Under the pieces are notes generated by a model that did no database searches, was not told where the DNA came from, and saw only the letters and a program-made list of their open reading frames with translations. From contig NZ_RCZD01000017.1 in NCBI RefSeq assembly GCF_006438725.1, positions 37,965-101,964 on the forward strand: 64,000 nucleotides of DNA. Direction: 5' to 3'. The position numbers and the translations under genes are program-made. Positions 39,973-49,089 of this stretch are shown in pieces. The first letter of the stretch is position 1; each line of letters opens with the position of its first letter. The DNA is from Ewingella americana (GTDB taxonomy: Bacteria > Pseudomonadota > Gammaproteobacteria > Enterobacterales > Enterobacteriaceae).

Positions 39973-40114
39973 TTGTGTATAAGATACAGCCCTGCGAAGG
40001 GGGATGTTGGAAGGGGGTTTAGCAAGCAACATCAAAATTATAAAAAATTTAACTGTCTGATTTTTATGAGTGACCCCAAGCCAATTTCTTGCTGACTATA
40101 TAAACGGTTTAAAG

Positions 40115-40663
40115 CTATTTTTTCTCAAAGAACAGGGTGACGCGTGCGACTTCTACGCCGAATTTTTTCAGGGACGTGACGTTGAACAGGTGCTGTTCGT
40201 CCTGCTGGTAAATCCAGTCGTCGAAGGTCAGGCGGTAGGTGCTGCCGCCGGATTTGACATCCATGACGTAGTTCCAGTTAAACGCGTTGCCGGCCGACTG
40301 GCCTTTTGCTGTGCCGATGATGTCGTCTGCGGTGCCGGTGTATGTGCCGTCGGCGAGTTTGCGGATGTGCCAGACGCGGGTCTGCTTCTCACCGTCGTCG
40401 TAGACAAAATCTTCGTGCAGCGTCAGTGTATCGGCCACGATGTCACCGCGGATTTTCACCGCAAAGCGTCGCGTTTGTTTGTGCGTATAATCCTGCACCA
40501 TACCGTAAGCAACGCTGTCGCCTTTGAAATAGGTGAAGATATCCAGCTTCGGTTGTGTCTGTGCGTAATCTTTGATGTCCGCACTGCAGCTGGTGAGCAG
40601 CAGCACGCAGGCCGCCATCAGACCGAGAAAACCTTTGCGTAAAACAGAGTGGGAAACTGCCAT
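40115..40663 (-). CDS. DUF3833-family lipoprotein
   Basis: A 182-residue exported lipoprotein: signal peptide with the lipobox LTSC (Cys25), then FTYFKGDSVAYGMVQDYTHKQTRRFAVKIRG and a lipocalin-like beta-rich C-terminal region (TYRLTFDDWIYQQDEQHLFNVTSLKKFGVEV). It is last in the leftward operon. The family is regularly found with Cfa-like methyltransferase, DUF1365 and DUF2878 genes. A role in handling modified lipids at the envelope is inference. Confidence 0.85.
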   Translation of the reverse strand: MAVSHSVLRKGFLGLMAACVLLLTSCSADIKDYAQTQPKLDIFTYFKGDSVAYGMVQDYTHKQTRRFAVKIRGDIVADTLTLHEDFVYDDGEKQTRVWHIRKLADGTYTGTADDIIGTAKGQSAGNAFNWNYVMDVKSGGSTYRLTFDDWIYQQDEQHLFNVTSLKKFGVEVARVTLFFEKK

Positions 40664-40685
40664 AAAACCTCCGGCCGGATGAATG

Positions 40686-41213
40686 TTAATCGGATGCAGA
40701 TGCGCCGATAAGCTTGCTGCGTAAATCAGGATACTGCGTCGCGGGTGAAAGCCAGATCGCCAGAAAAGCGTCGCGAAATTGCGGGCTGAAGGCCTGCCCG
40801 ACCGGTTCTGTCATCACGCTGTTCGGCGCACGGCTGTAAAACTGACCTCCGGTGTCCGTGGCAAGAAAGACAATTTCGCTGCCGCTGCTGACGTCCGGCC
40901 AGGTTTTTCCCACGGCCTCCAGCCAGCCATTTTCCTGCGCGTCGCCATCCATGCCCAGTTTCTGCCACTGTTCTTCGGTGGCTTTGGTCAGTTCCTGACG
41001 ATCGATGCTGCGCAGGTACTCAATCGCCAGCGCCTTTGGCCATTTTTGCGCCTGATATTTGCCATCGGGAGTCAGCAATGAAGAGTGATAAACCTCAAAC
41101 GGCCCCCAGCTCAGGGTGGCGCGGCCGACCTGTTGCCACTGCGCCCAGGGCGCTGAGGCGAATGCGGAGAAGGAAAACATCAGGGCCAGCGCCGCGGTTA
41201 CTATGCGTTTCAT
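40686..41213 (-). CDS. Chalcone-isomerase-like periplasmic protein
   Basis: A 175-residue exported protein (signal peptide ending FASA). The chalcone isomerase-like fold is suggested by VGRATLSWGPFEVYHSSLLTPDGKY, ALAIEYLRSIDRQELTKATEEQW and VFLATDTGGQFYSRAP...FRDAFLAIWLSP. Bacterial members bind fatty acids and have no proven isomerase activity. The start overlaps the DUF2878 stop by three bases. Confidence 0.82.
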   Translation of the reverse strand: MKRIVTAALALMFSFSAFASAPWAQWQQVGRATLSWGPFEVYHSSLLTPDGKYQAQKWPKALAIEYLRSIDRQELTKATEEQWQKLGMDGDAQENGWLEAVGKTWPDVSSGSEIVFLATDTGGQFYSRAPNSVMTEPVGQAFSPQFRDAFLAIWLSPATQYPDLRSKLIGASASD

Positions 41214-41701
41214 CAGGTTCTCCTATTGAGCAAAACCGGCAGACTGATAAGCGGCAGGAAAATGGCCCAGCCCGCGGCCATCAGCGGCCAGACGTAAGAC
41301 GGTGAGGCCAGAAGTGTCATCGCGCCGAGCCGCATACCGATGTAATAAGCCAGCGGACCACTGACCGCCCCGAGCGGGATAAGCCAGTACCACGTCAGAC
41401 GCAGACGCCCCAGCAGCCACAGCCACCACGCGCTGAACCCTAGCCACAGCGCCATAATCCAAGGTGGTACGCCGGGTGAATCGGTAAATTCAAACAAGCC
41501 GAGAATGCACCACAGCGAATCCAGAATAATGCCCAACGAACAGGCCACTGCTACCCACAACCAGCGGCGGGACGGCGTGAACGCCAGTATCAGAAAACTG
41601 CTGATCACCAGCAGGACAACAAATCGCTCGCGCCCCCACACGGCCAGCGTCCACCAGGCATCGAAGCCAAGCGTCAGCAGCCAGAAGCGCAGCGATTTCA
41701 T
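41213..41701 (-). CDS. DUF2878 integral membrane protein
   Basis: A 162-residue protein with four to five hydrophobic spans rich in Trp (FWLLTLGFDAWWTLAVWGRE, VVLLVISSFLILAF, WWLWLLGRLRLTWYWLIPLG). The start at 41701 gives MKSLRFW and overlaps the methyltransferase stop (ATGA); a further 28 upstream codons lie inside that gene and are not protein-like. Function unknown, but it keeps constant company with the Cfa-like gene. Confidence 0.82.
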   Translation of the reverse strand: MKSLRFWLLTLGFDAWWTLAVWGRERFVVLLVISSFLILAFTPSRRWLWVAVACSLGIILDSLWCILGLFEFTDSPGVPPWIMALWLGFSAWWLWLLGRLRLTWYWLIPLGAVSGPLAYYIGMRLGAMTLLASPSYVWPLMAAGWAIFLPLISLPVLLNRRT

Positions 41702-42930
41702 CCGCGTCGCTCGGCGATCAACTGCACTGTGCTGATGGTGCGGGCGCGGAATCCGGCCTCGCAGTAGCACAGATAAAACAGCCACAGGCGGCGGAAGCGC
41801 TCATCCTGCGCTCCGTCGAGCTGGGCGTTCCAGTAGCGTTGCACACGTTCACGCCATTCGTGCAGCGTGCGGGCGTAGTCGAAACCGATATCAAACAGGT
41901 CGCGCACCACCAGCCCGGTACAGCGGGTCATGGTGTTATTCATCGCAGTGATGGAGGGCAGGAAACCGCCGGGGAACACGTAGCGCTGGATGAAATCGAC
42001 ATTGCGGCTGTACGAGGCATAACGCTGATCGGCAATGGTTATCGCCTGAATCGCCATCCGTCCGTTAGGTTTGAGCAGGGCGTTGCAGCGTTTGAAGAAG
42101 GTTTTGAGGTAGCGCTTGCCCACCGCTTCGATCATCTCGATTGAAACCAGCTTGTCGAACTGCCCGCGCAGCGCCCGGTAGTCTTCGAACAGCACGGTGA
42201 CACGGTCGGTTAATCCGGCTTTTTCGATGCGCTGACAGGCATAATCGTACTGTTCGCGGGAAATTGTGGTGGTGGTGACCTGACAGCCGTATTCGCGCGC
42301 GGCAAATTCTGCCATCGCACCCCAGCCGGTTCCGATTTCCAGTAAGTGATCGCCCGCATGCAGCTGCAACTGCTCGCACAGGCGTCGCATTTTGGCTTCC
42401 TGCGCCTGTTCCAGCGTCATCTGCGGTTCCTGATACCAGGCTGAAGAATAGAGCATTTTCTCATCGAGAAAGCCCTGATAAAAATCGTTGCCCAGATCGT
42501 AATGCGCGGAAATATTTTTACGCGCCTGCGTCGGGCTGTTGCGGCGAAATAAGTGGATCAGGCCGTTTACCGGCGCGGTCAGCCAGCTAAGACGGGCTTC
42601 CAGCTTATCGACCAACTTGAGGTTTTGGGCCAGCAGCTGCAGCACGGTGGTCAGATTGGGCGTCGTCCAGTCGCCGTCAATATAACTTTCCCCCGCGGCG
42701 ATGCTGCCACCGAGTAACACGCGGCGATAGGCGCGCAGATTATGCACTTCGATTTCACCCTGCAGCGGTGCCGTCGGGTCGCCAAAAAACACGGCATTTT
42801 CACCGGCTTCACGTAGGGTCAGACCGGCACCATGCAGCTGTTTTAAAACGCCGAGAATCAGTGCGCGTGCAGCCTTGCTGCGCCGGTTAGTCACCCCATC
42901 GCGGGCGAGTTGCACTTCGGGTTGGCTCAT
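41698..42930 (-). CDS. Cyclopropane-fatty-acid-synthase-like SAM methyltransferase
   Basis: A 410-residue methyltransferase. An N-terminal lipid-binding region (EIEVHNLRAYRRVLLGGSIAAGESYIDGDW) precedes the SAM-binding core (HLLEIGTGWGAMAEFAAREYG). Active-site segments shared with Cfa are HYDLGNDFYQGFLDEKMLYSSAW, LVSIEMIEAVGKRYL, and the cysteine in YLCYCEAGFRARTISTVQLI. In Rhodobacter, Cfa-like genes in a similar cluster (RSP1091) act in furan-containing fatty acid formation and are induced by singlet oxygen. That link is by cluster analogy only. It is cistron 5 of the operon as it now stands. Confidence 0.88.
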   Translation of the reverse strand: MSQPEVQLARDGVTNRRSKAARALILGVLKQLHGAGLTLREAGENAVFFGDPTAPLQGEIEVHNLRAYRRVLLGGSIAAGESYIDGDWTTPNLTTVLQLLAQNLKLVDKLEARLSWLTAPVNGLIHLFRRNSPTQARKNISAHYDLGNDFYQGFLDEKMLYSSAWYQEPQMTLEQAQEAKMRRLCEQLQLHAGDHLLEIGTGWGAMAEFAAREYGCQVTTTTISREQYDYACQRIEKAGLTDRVTVLFEDYRALRGQFDKLVSIEMIEAVGKRYLKTFFKRCNALLKPNGRMAIQAITIADQRYASYSRNVDFIQRYVFPGGFLPSITAMNNTMTRCTGLVVRDLFDIGFDYARTLHEWRERVQRYWNAQLDGAQDERFRRLWLFYLCYCEAGFRARTISTVQLIAERRG

Positions 42931-42932
42931 GG

Positions 42933-43649
42933 TCAGTCCTTATCAACAGGAGGATGCGAATAAATCGGTGCCCGTTTCAGCCACAGTTTCACGGCCTGCC
43001 AGTAAATGGTCAGGGCGGTTTTTGCGGTCATCAGGGGCAGTCGCCACAATTGCTTGCGCAGCGCCTCGCGGGTGAGCGGGAGCGCCTTCAGCGACAGAGC
43101 GGCATCGAATTCACGTTCTTTGCGGTGATTTTCGATAGTGATGTGTAACTCTTTTCCGGGAGGTGTCAGCCGCCAGTGATAGACCATGTCCATCGGATTG
43201 AAGGGCGACACATGAAAGGCTTTTGGCACTGGCTGCGAGCCGTCGGGAACGACGGCGTAAGTGTGGCGTTCGTTCCACGGTGTGTTACGCACCTCGGCCA
43301 GCATCCAGCGCAAAACACCAGTTTTGTCATAAAGGTAGTAAAAATTAACAGGATTGAAATAACAGCCGAAATAACACAGCTGACACAGCAACATCACGCG
43401 GCCATCGGGGCGTTCCCCGGTCAGTTCGGCAATTCTGCTCTGCGCTTTGGTTTTGATGTCGCCACCGCCGAGATAGTCTTTGCGGCGAAAGCTGGCGGAT
43501 GAAAAACGCTCCAGCGTGATCCCGACGGCAGGCAACTGATCCAGCTCGTCGAGATCAATTAGCGGCATAAAAATGTCGTAGTCGAAACGATGCTCAACGG
43601 GTGTAAACCGACGATGGCGCACCGTGCCGGCGTACAGCGTGCTGTTCAT
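42933..43649 (-). CDS. DUF1365 family protein
   Basis: A 238-residue protein of DUF1365. It starts at 43649 (MNSTLYAGTVRHRRFTPVEHRFDYDIFMP), overlapping the FAD-enzyme stop by three bases; the upstream in-frame extension is antisense-like sequence of the neighbour. Conserved blocks are PDGRVMLLCQLCYFGCYFNPVNFYY and KAFHVSPFNPMDMVYHWRL. The family accompanies Cfa-like enzymes and FAD oxidoreductases; the reaction is unknown. Confidence 0.88.
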   Translation of the reverse strand: MNSTLYAGTVRHRRFTPVEHRFDYDIFMPLIDLDELDQLPAVGITLERFSSASFRRKDYLGGGDIKTKAQSRIAELTGERPDGRVMLLCQLCYFGCYFNPVNFYYLYDKTGVLRWMLAEVRNTPWNERHTYAVVPDGSQPVPKAFHVSPFNPMDMVYHWRLTPPGKELHITIENHRKEREFDAALSLKALPLTREALRKQLWRLPLMTAKTALTIYWQAVKLWLKRAPIYSHPPVDKD

Positions 43650-45001
43650 GATACTTCCTGTGCCAATGGCTGTTTTTCTGAGGTGCGTTGCAGCTGCAAA
43701 CCCAGTTGCTCGACCACGTCGCGGGCGCTGTTGACGCCATCTTCGTGGAATCCGTTGTACCAGTACGCGCCACAAAACCAGGTACGGTGATGACCGTTGA
43801 TGCGAAAACGCTGCTGCTGTGCATTATGGCTTTCCAGATTCAGCACCGGATGCATGTAAGTCGCGCGGAACAGCACTTTGCTTTCTTCGATCGGCGTCAG
43901 CGGATTAAGCGACACGCAAAACGTCTGCGGCGTATCCAGCCCATGCAAAATATTCATGTTGTAAGTCACGCCGCCGCGACGGCTGTTCGCCGTGCTGGTG
44001 TCGCGCATATCGGCACGGGAGGACGTTTTCAGCGAGTTCGGCAGCATATAATTCCAGCTCGCCCACGCGCGTTTTTCACGCGGCAGCAGGCGGGTGTCGG
44101 TATGCAGGATCACGTCGTTGGCCTGATACGTCAGCTCGCCAAGCACGGTGCGTTCTTCCGCCGAGGCGCTGTCGCCGAGGATCGCCAGAGCCTGATCGGA
44201 ATGGCAGGCAAAAATGACCTCATCAAAGGTTTCATCGCCGTGGGTGGAAGACAACGTCACATGGCTGGCGGAGCGGGATATTGCCGTCACCGGTGTATGG
44301 GTGCGCAGGGTCACGCTGCGCGGCAATTTTTCCTGCATCCGGCGGATATATTCCCGCGAGCCGCCGGGCACCACCATCCACTGGGGGCGGTTCGTCACAT
44401 CCAGCAGGCCGTGGTTGTCGAAAAAGCGCAGGAACATCGACAGCGGGAATTTCGCTATGTCGCTCAGCGAAGATGACCAGATCGCCGCTCCCATTGGCAG
44501 CACGTAGTGCAGGGCGAAAAACGGTGTGAAACCGTTCTGATCCAGCAAATCGGCCAGCGTGCCTTTGTCGTTATGTGCATTGAGCAGGCGCGCTTTGCAC
44601 CGTTTGTTGAAACGCAGTATTTCGCGAATAAACTGCCAGAACTGCGGTTTAAACAGGTTGCGGCGCTGGGCAAACAGGCTGTTCAGCGAATGGCAGTTGT
44701 ACTCCAGTCCGCTCACCGGATTGCGCACCGAGAAACTCATTTCGGTCGGCTGTCCTTCAATGCCCAGCTCTTTCAGCAAGGCAATGAAATAGGGATACGT
44801 CCAGGTGTTATAGACAATAAAGCCGGTATCGATGGCGTAGGTTTTGCCATCGGAGATGACATCCTGCGTGGCGGTGTGCCCGCCGAGCGTCGCCGCAGAT
44901 TCGTAGAGGGTAATTTCACAGTCAGGCTGACGCTGCGCCAGTAACCAGGCGCAGCTGAGACCGGAAATACCGCTGCCGACGATCGCCACTTTTGTTGTCA
45001 T
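43646..45001 (-). CDS. FAD-dependent amine-oxidase-type oxidoreductase
   Basis: A 451-residue flavoprotein. The dinucleotide site is VAIVGSGISGLSCAWLLAQR followed by an acidic strand end (ITLYESAATLGGH). FAD-contact segments near GFIVYNTWTYPYFIALL and the C-terminal NGHHRTWFCGAYWYNGFHEDGVNSARDVVEQL are typical of the NAD(P)/FAD-dependent oxidoreductases (COG2907) found beside DUF1365 and Cfa-like genes. A lipid desaturase or oxidase role is inferred from that association. It directly follows the truncated SDR. Confidence 0.88.
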   Translation of the reverse strand: MTTKVAIVGSGISGLSCAWLLAQRQPDCEITLYESAATLGGHTATQDVISDGKTYAIDTGFIVYNTWTYPYFIALLKELGIEGQPTEMSFSVRNPVSGLEYNCHSLNSLFAQRRNLFKPQFWQFIREILRFNKRCKARLLNAHNDKGTLADLLDQNGFTPFFALHYVLPMGAAIWSSSLSDIAKFPLSMFLRFFDNHGLLDVTNRPQWMVVPGGSREYIRRMQEKLPRSVTLRTHTPVTAISRSASHVTLSSTHGDETFDEVIFACHSDQALAILGDSASAEERTVLGELTYQANDVILHTDTRLLPREKRAWASWNYMLPNSLKTSSRADMRDTSTANSRRGGVTYNMNILHGLDTPQTFCVSLNPLTPIEESKVLFRATYMHPVLNLESHNAQQQRFRINGHHRTWFCGAYWYNGFHEDGVNSARDVVEQLGLQLQRTSEKQPLAQEVS

Positions 45002-45002
45002 C

Positions 45003-45245
45003 TTATCTCACCATTTTTCGGCTTAACCATTTTTGCGCGCCGACCGGGAGCAGTGACGCCACCTTCAGTAAGCGGGCGAAAAGTGGCAGGAAGGCAATTT
45101 CACTGGCACCGTGCGCCAGTTTTTTACGGATATGCGCCGAGGCCTTACTGACGGTCACCATCATCGGCATCAGGAAGTCATTGCGTGAGGTCAGCGTCGT
45201 ATCCACAAAGCCCGGCTGGATCAGCGATACGTGGATATCGCCTCA
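45003..45245 (-). pseudogene. SDR gene, only the 3' end left
   Basis: On the minus strand the frame ending at 45003 reads [19 protein letters not shown] then FLMPMMVTVSKASAHIRKKLAHGASEIAFLP in part. This is the C-terminal third of a short-chain dehydrogenase (PGFVDT block). The Rossmann N-terminus and the YxxxK site are missing. At about 45230-45245 it runs directly into the MerR gene in another frame, marking a deletion join. The fragment lacks a start and is probably not made. Confidence 0.8.
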
Positions 45246-45466
45246 ACTTTCCCTTCGAGCAGCGATTTCACCTGACCGACCGGGATGCCGCGTTCTATCC
45301 AGCCCAGAATGGTGCGAATGGTATCGAGGTCGTCGTCATTAAACAGCCGGTGACCGCCCTCGGTGCGCTGCGGCTTTAGCAGGCCATAACGGCGTTGCCA
45401 CGCGCGAAGCGTGACCGGATTGATACCACGAATGTGAGCAACCTCGCCGATGCTGTAAAGTGACAT
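45221..45466 (-). pseudogene. MlrA/LitR-type MerR regulator, truncated after the DNA-binding domain
   Basis: An 81-codon frame starts [24 protein letters not shown] in part and keeps the complete MerR winged-helix ([29 protein letters not shown]). It lasts until KSLLEGKVE, then ends seven codons later inside SDR-derived sequence. Full-length relatives have about 300 residues, with a C-terminal sensory (often B12-binding) domain that is gone here. The product, if made, could still bind DNA but would have lost its effector domain. It was presumably the operon's own regulator. Confidence 0.82.
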
Positions 45467-45684
45467 TCATTACCTAAATATTCATAAGACTAATGATAAC
45501 TCTAGCGCCTCGTTTCAAAGTTGTACAACTTTATTATTATTGTACAACTTAGCTAATACTAACGGACCACAAAACCGTGCAGTGGTTAATCAACAAGCAG
45601 TCCCTGAAAGCAATGATCCGGGGGAAAATACCGTTCCTGGAAAGGTGATCAGGGAAAAATCGCCCCCAATGTTCTGCAGCGGGA
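45467..45684. other. Promoter side of the truncated merR and unassigned sequence
   Basis: The leftward promoter should lie near 45480-45550, where a 10-bp direct repeat TTGTACAACT occurs at 45520-45529 and 45540-45549, spaced 20 bp; this could be the MerR operator. 45550-45684 resembles no family I recognise and leads into IS copy B. Confidence 0.4.
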
Positions 45685-46150
45685 CTTTACGGCTACCCAC
45701 GAGGTTATCTGCGCTGATTTATCCCTGAACAACGTGACCGATGCGGAGGCATTCCCGGGACTTATGCGCCAGACACATCGCAAAATCAGGGTCGATTCAG
45801 CCGATGGGGCTTATGACACAAAACGTTGCCACGACGAACTGCGGCGCAAGAAAATCGGGGCACTGATCCCGCCGCGAACACGCGCTGGTTACTGGTCATC
45901 GGAGTATGCCGACAGAAATCAGGCGGTGGGGAGGCAGAGGCTTACGGGGAGCAATGCATGCCGGAAATGGAAAACGGCCTATAACCGATGTCCGGTGTTC
46001 ATCTAATGCTGTGTGACTACGATGCCTAGGTTGGAGATGTGATGGCGATGCTCCGTGCATTAGATAAATTACGCTGGCAGGCATGCCAGAAAGTACGCAA
46101 ATTGCCTGACCGGAGGAATATTTTATCTAATCTTATTTATTCAATAAAGC
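45685..46150 (+). mobile_element. IS5/IS903-family remnant (copy B)
   Basis: Transposase pieces on the plus strand are ATHEVICADLSLNNVTDAEAFP, then RQTHRKIRVDSADGAYDTKRCHDELRRKKIGALIPPR in part, to RQRLTGSNACRKWKTAYNRC. A gap and frameshifts follow, then DYDA, VGDVMAMLRALDK and, in a third frame, AGMPES ending in TGA near 46110. The terminal repeat appears as TTATTTATTCAATAAAGC at about 46132-46150. The 5' third is missing. It is oriented opposite to copy A, so both right ends face outward around 39226-46150. Confidence 0.85.
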
Positions 46151-46339
46151 AACTAAATTAGTTGCTATTTATTTGTGTTATCAACTCAAAAACAACTCAA
46201 GATAAAATTTCAACGGCCGATGTTAATAATTAGAATGAGATGTAAAATATTTAAATTATATATTTTACAAATTGTTTAATAATATCATAAATTGTATTAA
46301 GAGGCATTTTTTCTACTTATCATACCAAGGGTTTATAAA

Positions 46340-47995
46340 ATGAGACTTATACGGAATATTAAAATAAGAACAGCGATTATACTCATTCTCATTACGTTTT
46401 CTCTATTGTGGGCCGGGGCATCAGGCTTTGCCCTATACTCGCTTAAGGAGCTAAAGCAAGAGCTCGGGATGACCAACGTTCAACAACAAAATGGCGACAT
46501 CATCAATGGTGCCAATGCACAATACTACCGCGTGGTAACGTCATTAGAGCGCGCCATGAGTGGGTTGGAAAAAAATGACAGTGGCATTTACGACTTTGAA
46601 ATGAAGGCAACGCTTATCAAATTAGACGGTCTTAAAAATGGACTCAGCCAATTTAAAGCGATTGATCATGGAAACCTCGGCTCAACGACCGTGGATGATA
46701 TTTATAACAAATCATTTACTCTTTACAATGATGCCGTATTAGCGATGTTTAAATCAGCTACAGAAAAAAATATAAATGATTTTGAAAAAATAAAAACGGA
46801 TAAATATCTTCCTCTTAGGGTTGATTTCAGTGTGGCAATAGACAAATACAACGCACAAATAACGTCCCTAAATAGTGAAGCAAATACGAGAATTAACCAG
46901 TGGGTGGCATGGTGCCAGTATATTCTCATTAGTGCGTTATCAATCAGTGTGCTGATCATGCTGTTGACCGACCGCTATCTGGTAAACTTTCTCGTTAAGC
47001 CTTTGAACATCGTAAAGGCGCATCTTGAATCTCTGGCAGTGGGCGTACTCGATAAAAGAATTGTTGACCAGGGTAGAAACTGTGTTGGTCAGTTAATCCC
47101 GTATATTGACAAAATGCAGGGGAATTGGGCCAAAACGGTGTTTGAAATCCGCAACAGTGCAGATTCAATTTACAAAGGCTCCAGTGAGATATCGATCGGC
47201 AATACCGACCTGTCCTCCAGGACTGAAGAACAGGCATCAGCACTGGAAGAGACGGCCGCCAGTATGGAAGAACTCGGTTCAACCGTTAAGCAGAATGCCG
47301 ATAATGCGAGTCAGGCAAGCACACTGGCAGACAATGCGACTAGGGAAGCGCAACAGGGGGGGAGCATTGTCAACGGCGTCATCGCCACCATGTCCAAAAT
47401 TACCAGCAGCTCACATAGAATCGTCGATATCATTGGTGTCATCGACAGTATTGCCTTTCAAACCAATATTCTTGCCTTAAACGCCGCCGTCGAAGCGGCA
47501 CGTGCCGGAGAGCAAGGCCGCGGGTTTGCCGTCGTTGCCAGCGAAGTAAGAAGTTTGGCGCAACGCAGTGCACAGGCAGCAAAAGAGATTAGCGTACTGA
47601 TTAAGGAATCGGTAGAAAACATTAAATCGGGATCTGAGCAGGTGACGAACGCAGGTGATGCGATGGAAAAAATCGTCAATTCAGTCAGCCATGTCAATGA
47701 CATTATGAGTGAGATAGCGGCTGCATCGACTGAACAAAGCAAAGGGATCAGCCAGATTGGTACTGCAGTGGTTCAAATGGACAGCGTGACGCAGCAAAAT
47801 GCCGCATTAGTACAAGAATCTGCGGCTGCCGCCGCCTCGCTGGAAGAACAGGCCCGTCAACTCACAGAAATTGTCTCTGTGTTTAAAATCGAAGGAAAGG
47901 AACCTCAATCTTCAACCGGTCCTCTTCTCCGGCCGAATACGCAGTCCAATAGCACCGCGTTAGTCAAAGAACAGGGCGGATGGGAAAAATTTTAA
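46340..47995 (+). CDS. Methyl-accepting chemotaxis protein
   Basis: A 551-residue transmembrane chemoreceptor. TM1 is at residues 12-32, a four-helix-bundle periplasmic sensor lies at about 33-190, and TM2 is near 193-213, followed by HAMP. The signalling domain has the conserved hairpin tip [33 protein letters not shown] in part. The [21 protein letters not shown] and [23 protein letters not shown] methylation regions are visible. The C-terminal GGWEKF resembles, but is not, the NWETF CheR tether. The promoter-distal upstream 190 bp is very AT-rich. No che genes are nearby; the ligand is unknown. Confidence 0.93.
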   Translation: MRLIRNIKIRTAIILILITFSLLWAGASGFALYSLKELKQELGMTNVQQQNGDIINGANAQYYRVVTSLERAMSGLEKNDSGIYDFEMKATLIKLDGLKNGLSQFKAIDHGNLGSTTVDDIYNKSFTLYNDAVLAMFKSATEKNINDFEKIKTDKYLPLRVDFSVAIDKYNAQITSLNSEANTRINQWVAWCQYILISALSISVLIMLLTDRYLVNFLVKPLNIVKAHLESLAVGVLDKRIVDQGRNCVGQLIPYIDKMQGNWAKTVFEIRNSADSIYKGSSEISIGNTDLSSRTEEQASALEETAASMEELGSTVKQNADNASQASTLADNATREAQQGGSIVNGVIATMSKITSSSHRIVDIIGVIDSIAFQTNILALNAAVEAARAGEQGRGFAVVASEVRSLAQRSAQAAKEISVLIKESVENIKSGSEQVTNAGDAMEKIVNSVSHVNDIMSEIAAASTEQSKGISQIGTAVVQMDSVTQQNAALVQESAAAAASLEEQARQLTEIVSVFKIEGKEPQSSTGPLLRPNTQSNSTALVKEQGGWEKF

Positions 47996-48221
47996 TGTTG
48001 CAGCCCTTCTCAGCCTGTCAGAGAAGGGCGAATAATATTATTAACTTTCTTTGGCACATTATCGCCACTCTCTCCCGATAGAACTTTCATATCTGCAGTA
48101 CTGCGGTACAGGTAAGTCTGTCCAGGGCGCCTCCTCGTTGAGTTGGCACCTTTCACTGGGATATCTTACGAGGGATCGCTCTTTCCTACATTTTCATTCC
48201 ACCGCCTCTCGCCTTTCCAAA

Positions 48222-48434
48222 CTAGTAGAATTCCGCCCAATCCTCCAGTGCCTTAAAGTGCATATCGATATCACCGAACCTCAAACGAGCACCGCGCGTT
48301 AACGCTTCCAGCTCCCAGCGTTCCAAGGCAATACAATGTTTTGCTAATTCACTGGATATCATCGGTAACCTGGCTCGTTCTGCGGGCGTCAATCTGGCTG
48401 ACGGTGCCACATAGCCGGCCACCAAATTCTGCAT
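48222..48434 (-). CDS. Short hypothetical protein
   Basis: A 70-residue open frame (MQNLVAGYVAPSARLTPAERARLPM... ending HFKALEDWAEFY) with protein-like composition. It has no recognised family and only a weak ribosome site. It may be the end of a larger decayed gene. Confidence 0.35.
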   Translation of the reverse strand: MQNLVAGYVAPSARLTPAERARLPMISSELAKHCIALERWELEALTRGARLRFGDIDMHFKALEDWAEFY

Positions 48435-48469
48435 GAGCTACTTCAGGCTATCTATTCTGCATGTAGGTA

Positions 48470-49058
48470 TTACTTCTGCCCTAAGAACGTCTTTTGATCA
48501 GGCCGAATAGAATTAAAAACGTGCCTGCAAAAAATCAGCCAGATGAAAAGGGCACACAGCGCAATTCCTCCCAGAATAATATAGGCGAAGCTCCATGACG
48601 TGTAGCTTACGATGGCGCTGGCTAACGCCGGACTGAGTGAGGCACCCAGTCCCTGTAGTTACATAATGAGTCCAAGCGCTGCGTTGATATGTCCTGAGCC
48701 ATTAAACAATGAAGCAATAAGTCCGGGAACGGCCACGCCCCCAATACCCGCAGCGACACCGTCCAGCGCCTGTACAGGAAATAAAACGAATTCATTGCTC
48801 CCAAAAGACGCAATCGCAGCACGGAATGGCAACACGATGAGCGCAATAACGATAAGCCTTGCGTAGCCATACTGGGAGGCATACCACGCAGTGAGCAATG
48901 CGACGGGGAACATGACCGCCTGCGAAATGGCTACCGTCAAGGCTGCATAGGTGTCCGGCGTAAACAGGGTATCCGACGTTGAGGTGGCTACCTGCATGCT
49001 TAACATCGTCAACTGTGCCGCATGGCCAGGTGGAAGAGAAGCAGTGTGACCCCTGTTA
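48470..49058 (-). pseudogene. MFS transporter, decayed C-terminal half
   Basis: The minus strand encodes the last five to six membrane spans of a major facilitator protein. LTGVTLLLFHLA leads to a one-base deletion near 49021-49024. An open stretch follows (SMQVATSTSDTLFTPDTYAALT to GGVAVPGLIASLFNGSGHINAALGLIM). Then comes TAA at 48659-48661, and the same frame continues (LQGLGASLSPALASAIVSY to a natural stop at 48470). The N-terminal half is replaced by IS30-related sequence. Confidence 0.75.
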
Positions 49059-49089
49059 GCTGGTGGGTAGTCGACGCGTTAGTGTGTTC

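Noticed and set aside
40070..40642. 190-codon plus-strand frame across the DUF3833 gene
   Set aside because: The minus-strand lipoprotein has a signal peptide, lipobox and operon context; the plus frame has none.
43688..44476. 262-codon plus-strand frame across the FAD oxidoreductase
   Set aside because: Antisense shadow of a gene with a clear dinucleotide-binding motif.
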